From the NCBI GenBank assembly GCA_965247535.1, contig OZ252018.1, forward strand, positions 1,860,001 through 1,924,000: a stretch of 64,000 bases of DNA, in the 5' to 3' direction. Shown here one piece after another: positions 58,505 through 64,000 of this stretch. The stretch comes from JAPPHY01 sp965247535 (lineage in GTDB: Bacteria > Chloroflexota > Dehalococcoidia > Lucifugimonadales > UBA2985). The first letter of the stretch is position 1. Each line of letters opens with the position of its first letter. Both the position numbers and the translations under genes were made by a program. The notes under the pieces are model-generated. The model searched no databases. It saw only the letters and a list, made by a program, of their open reading frames with translations, and was not told the origin of the DNA.

Positions 58505-59547
58505 AGCTTGAACCTCCCAAGCAGGCCCTGCGGCCTGAACAGCATGAGCAGCACCAGCATCAAGCCGAGCGCCATCTGCCGGGCCTGACCCACGTGCTCG
58601 TCGGGCACAAACGGCAGGAAGCGCAGCCCCTCCTCCAGAAGAACGAACGCCAGCGCTCCGAGGATCGAGCCCCAGATGCTCGCCAAGCCTCCAAGGATTA
58701 CGATGCACACCAGCAGGACTGATTCCAGCAGGACAAAAGCGTTGGGATCCACGAACCTGGTCCAGCTTCCAAACAGCCCTCCGGCCAGCGCCGCCATCAT
58801 GGCCGAGATGACCCAGACCGCCAGCTTGTAGTGCGTCACCCGGTATCCGAACACCTCCGCTGCCCGCTCGTCCTCGCGAATGGTTGTGAGGACACGCCCG
58901 AAGGACGAGGTCACGATGAGCCACGAAACCAGCGTCACCAGCGCAAGGCACACGAGAGCCAGCGCCAGGAACTCGACCTCGTCGTCGAACACCCACCCGC
59001 CTATCTGCGGCCTTGCGACCTCGTGGATGCCGAACGCGCCGCGGGTGACGCCCCTGAGATTCAGGAAGGAGTTGAAGGCGATGATGGCAAAACCGAACGA
59101 GACAAGCACGAAGATGTCGTCTCTGAATCGGTTGAACACCACGCCTACGACCAGGGCCGTTAGCCCAGCGAGACAGACACCCACGGCCAGCGCCGCGAAG
59201 AACGTCCACTCGTAGGTGGGAACCGAGCCCGTACGAAGCAGCTCGTAGTCGGCCGTGGAGGTGAGGACTGCGACCGAGTACGCCCCAATCCCGAAGAAGC
59301 CGATATGGCCCACGGACAGCAGGCCCGTGTATCCAACGACCAGATTGAGGCTAACCGACAGTATGGCCCAGATCGCGAACACCGTGCCCAGCCCGATCGC
59401 AAATCCCATGCCCTGCCACACGGCGAACACCACGGCCCACGTGAGAATGATCAGGTTGGCCCACAGCTCCAGGTTGCCTCGCATGCCGCTCAGCATGCGC
59501 CTGGGGTCCCAGACCGGTCTTGGTTGCCCGCCAGTGTCGACGTTCAC
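58501..59547 (-). CDS. livM: Branched-chain amino acid ABC transporter permease LivM
   Basis: 348 residues, about nine or ten membrane helices. NLVVGYTGLLSVGHIGFFGIGAYSVAVL, the EAA-like loop REDERAAEVFGYRVTHYKLAVWVISAMMAALAGGLFGSW and ILGGLASIWGSILGALAFVLLEEGL match LivM. It pairs with LivH to form the channel. Starts 4 bp after the livH stop. Confidence 0.94.
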   Translation of the reverse strand: MNVDTGGQPRPVWDPRRMLSGMRGNLELWANLIILTWAVVFAVWQGMGFAIGLGTVFAIWAILSVSLNLVVGYTGLLSVGHIGFFGIGAYSVAVLTSTADYELLRTGSVPTYEWTFFAALAVGVCLAGLTALVVGVVFNRFRDDIFVLVSFGFAIIAFNSFLNLRGVTRGAFGIHEVARPQIGGWVFDDEVEFLALALVCLALVTLVSWLIVTSSFGRVLTTIREDERAAEVFGYRVTHYKLAVWVISAMMAALAGGLFGSWTRFVDPNAFVLLESVLLVCIVILGGLASIWGSILGALAFVLLEEGLRFLPFVPDEHVGQARQMALGLMLVLLMLFRPQGLLGRFKL

Positions 59548-59551
59548 TGCA

Positions 59552-60922
59552 CTACCTCCGGGGCAGCAGGCCCCTGGGCCAGAACGACAGGAACAGGATG
59601 AGCATCACGAAGGAGATGACGTCCCGCCACTCGCCGGCCAGGTCCCATATTCCAAACTGCTCCACCATACCGAGAGCAAGCCCGCCAAGAGCGGCGCCGT
59701 ACAGGTTCCCAATCCCCCCGACCACGGACGCGATCCACCCCTTGAGCAGGAGCAGCAACCCCATCCTTGGCTGAATCGCCGTGTCGTGCCCGCTCAGCAC
59801 GCCCGCCAACGCGGCGAGGACTGCGCCGATGAAAAACACCACGGCGATCACCAACGTCGTGTTGATGCCCACGACCTTGGACACCTCCTCATCGTCCCCG
59901 ATGGCTCGTATGGCCCTCCCCAGCGACGTGCGGTTCAAGAGGAACAGCAGCCCCGTGAATGCGACAATCGCCACTCCGACCGTGAAGAGGTTGAATCCCT
60001 TGATGGTGCCGCCCAAGATATTCAACGGCCTGCTGCCGAATGCGTCCGGTAGCGGACGGGGCGCGCTGTCGAACACCAGGACAATGGCGGCGGAAATGGC
60101 CAGCAGTATGCCCAGCGTGGCCACGAGCATAACAAGGGGAGACCTGGCCCGCTCCCTCATCTGAGCGTACAACCCGCGGTAGAGCGCCAGGCCGACCGTC
60201 CCGGCCAGCAGGCAGGACAACGCCCAACTGAGATACAGCCGTGATCCGGGCTCGCCGATCAGGAAAAGGGTGGTGAACGCTCCAACCGCCAGGCCCACCA
60301 CGCCTGCCACAACAACGACGAGCCGTATAGCCTCGTCCGGAGCCAGGCGGTCCAGACCTCTGTACACGACCCAGCCGGTCACCGCGGCCGCCGCGCATCC
60401 CACAGCCGGGCTCAGGGTCACGTTCAGGTCCTCTGCGTAGTGCAGGACCGCCAGGGTGTAGCATCCCGCGGACGCCGACAGTATCCCGCCCGCGGCGAGC
60501 AGTACCTCCCTGTTGTACCGGCGGCTCAGCCGGTGGTAGAGCGTCTCGTAGAGGATCCAGGCGACCACACCGGCCACGACGGACGCGAACAGCACGTTGA
60601 CGTAGGCATTGTGCACAGCATGCAGCCCGCTCAGTGCGTCCTTGGAGCGCACGTAGAAGACGCCGTATGCGCCGATGGCCGCCGCCGCTCCGTAGTAGAG
60701 ATCAAAGAACCAGACCGTGCTGTAGACAATGGTGAACCCCATTGCCAGCAGGGCGTACACCGCGCCCACCGAGAGGCCGTTGAAGCCGAACTGCAGCGCC
60801 TGGCTCGGCGACTCGCCTATCTTCCAGCCGACATAGGCGATGACAGCCGCGACCAGCGCCGCTGCGAGCAGCCTGCCCCGGTGGTCGCCGGACCACAAAG
60901 TCCGGCCGCTCCCCAGGCGCAC
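59552..60922 (-). CDS. livH: Branched-chain amino acid ABC transporter permease LivH, with internal extension
   Basis: 456 residues instead of the usual 290-310. The ends match LivH: LQFGFNGLSVGAVYALLAMGFTIVYSTVWFFDLYYGAAAAIGAYG, and GLLFLLNRTSLGRAIRAIGDDEEVSKVVGINTTLVIAVVFFIGAVLAALAGVLSG. Between about residue 150 and 260 an added segment has roughly four hydrophobic stretches (VLLAAGGILSASAGCYTLAV, LVVVVAGVVGLAVGAFTTLF and others). GTG start 60922 after GGAGAGTGAG. Follows livK by 53 bp. Confidence 0.9.
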   Translation of the reverse strand: MRLGSGRTLWSGDHRGRLLAAALVAAVIAYVGWKIGESPSQALQFGFNGLSVGAVYALLAMGFTIVYSTVWFFDLYYGAAAAIGAYGVFYVRSKDALSGLHAVHNAYVNVLFASVVAGVVAWILYETLYHRLSRRYNREVLLAAGGILSASAGCYTLAVLHYAEDLNVTLSPAVGCAAAAVTGWVVYRGLDRLAPDEAIRLVVVVAGVVGLAVGAFTTLFLIGEPGSRLYLSWALSCLLAGTVGLALYRGLYAQMRERARSPLVMLVATLGILLAISAAIVLVFDSAPRPLPDAFGSRPLNILGGTIKGFNLFTVGVAIVAFTGLLFLLNRTSLGRAIRAIGDDEEVSKVVGINTTLVIAVVFFIGAVLAALAGVLSGHDTAIQPRMGLLLLLKGWIASVVGGIGNLYGAALGGLALGMVEQFGIWDLAGEWRDVISFVMLILFLSFWPRGLLPRR

Positions 60923-60975
60923 CTCACTCTCCGGCCGGCCGGACTCCGACTCCCAGGTCCGTGAAGTGGCCGGGG

Positions 60976-62166
60976 CTACTCAACACTTGGCGCGCCTCCC
61001 AGGATCTCATAGCCCTGGTTGTCCAGGTTCCTCTGGGCCACGGGGAGCACCTGCACCACCACGTTGGAGAGACCCTCAACCTCGCCCTTGTCGTCAAAGG
61101 TGAAGTCGTCGCCGATTGCGCCGCTGAACGTCAGGTCGTAGAGGCAGTCCCGGAAGCCGTCCGCGTCCTGGTCGTCCTCGGTCTCCTTCAGGCACTCCGC
61201 GGCGATGAATACATCGTCGTAGGCGGAGCCCAGGAACCAGGGCAGGGTGATGAAGCCGTAGCGCTCTCGGAAGTTGGTGAGGAATTGCCTGCCGCGCTCG
61301 GTTTCCAGGTCCGGGCTGGGGATGATGGCCTTCATGCCGTCCGCGGCCGCTCCCGCGATCTCCAGGGCCTGCGTGCCGGCCACCACGCTCTCGCCGTAGA
61401 TTGGGCCGTTGTAGCCCAGCTCCCGAAGCTGCTTGACGATGGTGCCGCCGGTGAACTCCGACTGCGCCGCAACGTGGATGGCGTCCGGGTTGGACTCCGT
61501 CAGCTTGGTCAGCTGGCTCCGGAAGTCGGTTGCGTCGGAGGCATACGCCTCGGCCACGCTGATCGTGCCGCCAAGCGCCTCGAAGCGCTGCGTGGTGGTC
61601 TGGCGAACACCCTCGGCGTAGTCGGTAAGCTCGTTGATGGTGGCTATGCTCCGGGCGCCGTCCGACCACATGGAGTTGCCGGTGTCTACGCCAAGCTTGC
61701 TGTCGTTGATAGCGGTGCGGAATATGTAGTCGCCCGCCTCAGCGATGTCGGGGTTGGTGGCGGAAGCGGAGAGCATTACCACGCCGTCCTGCTCCGCCAG
61801 GGGGGCCGCGCCGAGCATGGCGCCGCTGCAGGACGTACCCAGAATGATCTTCACGCCGTCAACGTCCGTAAGCTTGTTGTATGCGGTGATGGCGTCAGCC
61901 GCTCCGCACTTGGAGTCCTCGATAACGAGCCGGAGCGGGCGGCCGTCTACGCCGCCGGCGGCGTTGATCTCGTCGGCGGCCATCTGCTTGGCCTGTACCA
62001 TAACCGTCCCGTACGACTCGCCCGGGCCGGTGACCGACTCCATAACCCCAATAGTGTAGGGTTCATCCTCCGCCACTTCGCCGTTTGTTTCGCATGCGGC
62101 TAGGGCAACCGCCAAGACTAGAACGAGACCAAGCATGGCAACCATGTTCAAACGCAGGGGTTTCAT
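60976..62166 (-). CDS. livK: Branched-chain amino acid ABC transporter substrate-binding lipoprotein
   Basis: 396 residues. Lipoprotein signal LVLVLAVALAACETNG (Cys about 25), then the Periplas_BP_6 fold: TIGVMESVTGPGESYGTVMVQAKQMAADEINAAGGVDGRPLRLVIEDSKC and ILGTSCSGAMLGAAPLAEQDGVVMLSASATNPDIA. First gene of livKHMGF, captures substrate outside the membrane. The 160 bp upstream (62167-62326) hold no recognisable gene. Confidence 0.94.
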   Translation of the reverse strand: MKPLRLNMVAMLGLVLVLAVALAACETNGEVAEDEPYTIGVMESVTGPGESYGTVMVQAKQMAADEINAAGGVDGRPLRLVIEDSKCGAADAITAYNKLTDVDGVKIILGTSCSGAMLGAAPLAEQDGVVMLSASATNPDIAEAGDYIFRTAINDSKLGVDTGNSMWSDGARSIATINELTDYAEGVRQTTTQRFEALGGTISVAEAYASDATDFRSQLTKLTESNPDAIHVAAQSEFTGGTIVKQLRELGYNGPIYGESVVAGTQALEIAGAAADGMKAIIPSPDLETERGRQFLTNFRERYGFITLPWFLGSAYDDVFIAAECLKETEDDQDADGFRDCLYDLTFSGAIGDDFTFDDKGEVEGLSNVVVQVLPVAQRNLDNQGYEILGGAPSVE

Positions 62167-62326
62167 GTTACGTCCCTTCCGTCCACGTCCAAATACTGCC
62201 CGTAGTATTCATTACATCCTATAACACACCCCACCAATCCGCAAGCCTGCGACGGGCGAGCGTAGCGTGTGCGAGGGATGTTTGGCGGGACACGGTTGAG
62301 TTCAGCTAACCATCGCCGGCCTAGCC

Positions 62327-62803
62327 TCAGAATCCGTCCCAGCCGGGGATGGCGGCCGCCTGTCGCACCCAGCTCGCAAAGAGCTCCTCGTCGATGTGGC
62401 CGTCCTCGTAGACGTGGTAGTAGCGCGCATCCTCGTCCCTGGAGTCGACGGGAGGCATGGGCGTCAGCGACTTGCCGTAGAGGAAACACACCTTGATGTA
62501 CCTGTCGAAGCAGTGGTAGCTGAGAAACCAGCCCTGGCCCTCGACGCCGTAGAAGGGCGAGTTCCACCTCACGGCCTTCCGCACGCCGGGGACCGTTCGA
62601 ACGATGAGGTCGTCCAGGCGGCGGCCCAGCTCGCTCTTCCAGCCTGGCATTGCTGCGATGTAGGCCTGCACGGGCGCGTCGCTGTCCGCCTTGGCGATCT
62701 GCGGGTTGCCGCCCGAAAGTAGCACGGGCTGCTTCTCACCGGCGTCTCCGGCATGCTGCTCGCCTGCTGCCTTCCTTGGACTCCTAGGCGATCTGGTGCT
62801 CAT
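62327..62803 (-). CDS. DUF1801 (YdhG/YdeI-like) protein
   Basis: 158 residues. After a basic low-complexity start (about 1-40), PVQAYIAAMPGWKSELGRRLDDLIVRTVPGVRKAVRWNSPFYGVEGQGWFLSYHCFDRYIKVCFLYG is the DUF1801 signature, a small alpha/beta fold also found in iron-chaperone-like YdhG. Function unknown. Same strand as, and 58 bp after, the ADP-ribosylglycohydrolase. Confidence 0.85.
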   Translation of the reverse strand: MSTRSPRSPRKAAGEQHAGDAGEKQPVLLSGGNPQIAKADSDAPVQAYIAAMPGWKSELGRRLDDLIVRTVPGVRKAVRWNSPFYGVEGQGWFLSYHCFDRYIKVCFLYGKSLTPMPPVDSRDEDARYYHVYEDGHIDEELFASWVRQAAAIPGWDGF

Positions 62804-62861
62804 TTCAATCCTTCCGTTGTCTCTGCATCCGACCGGTTGGGCTGGCGGTCGTTTGGTGCGA

Positions 62862-63803
62862 TCAGCCGCCGATCCCGGACGCCTCGCACAGCGCGTCCGC
62901 CATCGAGGTTATCATGTCCGCCATTGCCAACCGCGAGCGCCACTCCTGCGGGATGGCTTCTGCGCCGTAGTGCGCACCCGCTATCTGTCCGTAGATCGCG
63001 CCGGTCGTGTCGGCGTCATCGCCGAGGTTGACCGCCAGCAGCGCGCCCTCGCGGAAGTCGCTCGACTTGTCGAACGCCCAAAGCGCCGCCTCAAGCGTCT
63101 TCACGACGTAACTTGATCCCACGATTTCCGGCGGCTCCCGGCTCGCGAACGAGCCTGATGCGATCTCCGCTATGGTCTCGTCGAGTGGTTCGCGCTCCCA
63201 CAGCCCATCGACGGGGCAGTAGCCCGGCGCAAGCAGCGTCTGCTTGTCCACGCCGTTCAGCGCGCCCACGAGCAAGCCGCCGAAGTACCGGCAGGCGTCG
63301 ACGGCCTGGGGTGCGGCGTGCGTGGTCCGGGAGCTCAGGGCCGCGCGGTCGATTGCCTCTGCTGCGTCACCGGCGTAGTACATCGGAACGGGCGCAAGGC
63401 GCATGAGCGAGCCGTTGCCAGCGCTTCCTCGATCCCGTGTGCCGGCGAAGGGTTCGCCGGTTGCCTGAAATCGCGCGAGCGCGGCGCTGACCGTATTGCC
63501 AATGTCAAAGGTGTGACCCGTCGAAGACATGTAGCCCTCCCGCCACCACCGCACGTATCGCTGCATCTGGTCGAGTGGATCGAAGCCGCTGCACTCCAGC
63601 AGGCTGGCCGCCAGGCAGAGCGCCATCGACGTGTCGTCCGTCCACTGGCCGGGCCTCAGGTGGAACGGCCCGCCGCCCACCATGTCGTCGATTGGCTCGA
63701 AGGTTCCGGGCGCCTTGAACTCGAGCGTCGTGCCGAGGGCATCGCACGCCGCGAGGCCGAGGAGGCAGCCGCGGAAGCGGTCTATTGTCGTCGGTTGGCT
63801 CAT
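62862..63803 (-). CDS. ADP-ribosylglycohydrolase family protein (DraG-like)
   Basis: Removes ADP-ribose from proteins or small molecules. It has 313 residues from ATG 63803: FRGCLLGLAACDALGTTLEF, metal site QWTDDTSMALCLAASLLE, GSAGNGSLMRLAPVPMYY, SRTTHAAPQAVDACRYFGGLL and NLGDDADTTGAIYGQIAGAHYG with the second Mg pair. All metal ligands are present. It follows a tyrosine phosphatase by 20 bp, so the two are likely co-transcribed. Confidence 0.93.
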   Translation of the reverse strand: MSQPTTIDRFRGCLLGLAACDALGTTLEFKAPGTFEPIDDMVGGGPFHLRPGQWTDDTSMALCLAASLLECSGFDPLDQMQRYVRWWREGYMSSTGHTFDIGNTVSAALARFQATGEPFAGTRDRGSAGNGSLMRLAPVPMYYAGDAAEAIDRAALSSRTTHAAPQAVDACRYFGGLLVGALNGVDKQTLLAPGYCPVDGLWEREPLDETIAEIASGSFASREPPEIVGSSYVVKTLEAALWAFDKSSDFREGALLAVNLGDDADTTGAIYGQIAGAHYGAEAIPQEWRSRLAMADMITSMADALCEASGIGG

Positions 63804-63823
63804 TGCGGTCCGGCCACCTGAGG

Positions 63824-64000
63824 CTATTCGGCCCACTCCATGATGTACCGGCGCTGCTCGGACGTTTCCGGCGATTGCGGCCTTCGATAGCTCTTGGCCA
63901 CGCCCTTCCACCACGTCGCAATCTGTGCGAGGGCCTCCTCCCCCGAGTACCCACGGCGACGAAGCCAGCATCCAACAACGGTGCCGGTGCGCCCAATTCC
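63824..64000 (-). CDS. Protein-tyrosine/dual-specificity phosphatase (partial, 5' end off window)
   Basis: The last 58 residues are visible, reading GIGRTGTVVGCWLRRRGYSG, then RPQSPETSEQRRYIMEWAE and stop. GIGRTGTVVG is the second half of the HCxGGxGRTG phosphatase loop; the catalytic Cys falls just outside the window. SPET..Q...W is the usual C-terminal helix in this family. Confidence 0.8.
   Translation of the reverse strand, partial: GIGRTGTVVGCWLRRRGYSGEEALAQIATWWKGVAKSYRRPQSPETSEQRRYIMEWAE

Noticed and set aside
57743..59209. A 488-residue minus-strand ORF containing livG
   Set aside because: Only its last 253 residues match an ATPase; the rest runs out of frame through livM. The GTG at 58504, overlapping the livM stop, is the proper start.

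Overview
The window is GC-rich bacterial chromosome, densely coded on both strands, with no rRNA, tRNA or CRISPR array that I could recognise. An archaeal-type PEP carboxylase, competence genes comEA/comEC, UbiA/UbiX/UbiE quinone genes, a selenocysteine system, abundant actinobacteria/Chloroflexota-type dehydrogenase and CoA-transferase genes, and many short palindromic repeats together suggest an uncultivated Chloroflexota lineage (Dehalococcoidia-like). That taxonomic placement is inference. I saw no outer-membrane genes.

Layout. 1-3.5 kb: partial VCBS-repeat lipoprotein, a small GIY-YIG nuclease bracketed by palindromic repeats, and a beta-class DNA methyltransferase fused to an Mrr-like nuclease. 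3.9-7.3 kb: PEP carboxylase, trpF, trpB. 7.4-11 kb: hypothetical protein, thrB (apparently leaderless), aspartokinase split by an in-frame TGA into catalytic and ACT parts, and a glycosyltransferase. 11.1-13.8 kb (minus): membrane metallopeptidase, then infC-rpmI-rplT, where infC appears to use a non-canonical start codon. 13.9-18.4 kb (plus): comEA-comEC, rph, alpha/beta hydrolase. 18.4-31.9 kb: VWA protein, DUF91-like nuclease, sugar epimerase, surface protein, hydroxyacid dehydrogenase, tandem CoA-transferase, phosphodiesterase, DUF429, YgjP-like peptidase, cytochrome c, and a Cache lipoprotein frameshifted by a 16-bp tandem duplication. 32-35.5 kb: TetR regulator with palindromic operator, then a glycine-betaine-type ABC transporter.

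35.7-43.7 kb holds the most notable signal: a peroxiredoxin whose catalytic residue is encoded by an in-frame TGA with a SECIS-like hairpin directly after it, and selA 6.4 kb downstream. Between them lie trmI, an HD protein, a hicAB toxin-antitoxin pair flanked by 211-bp near-identical direct repeats, an acetyl-CoA synthetase-like gene and a Re-citrate-synthase-like gene.

43.7-47.5 kb is accessory: RHH-like small protein, lipoprotein, aspartyl protease remnant, DUF2283 and a complete 1.7-kb insertion sequence placed 8 bp after the fabF stop. 47.5-54.9 kb (minus) is a housekeeping cluster, read from high to low coordinates: pcm, ubiA, ubiX, ubiE/menG, tenA, NDUFA9-like, folC, fabF. 55-56.9 kb is a GH15 glucoamylase-like gene. 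56.9-62.2 kb (minus) is a complete branched-chain-amino-acid-type ABC transporter livK-H-M-G-F whose LivH is unusually long. 62.3-64 kb: DUF1801 protein, ADP-ribosylglycohydrolase and the end of a tyrosine phosphatase.
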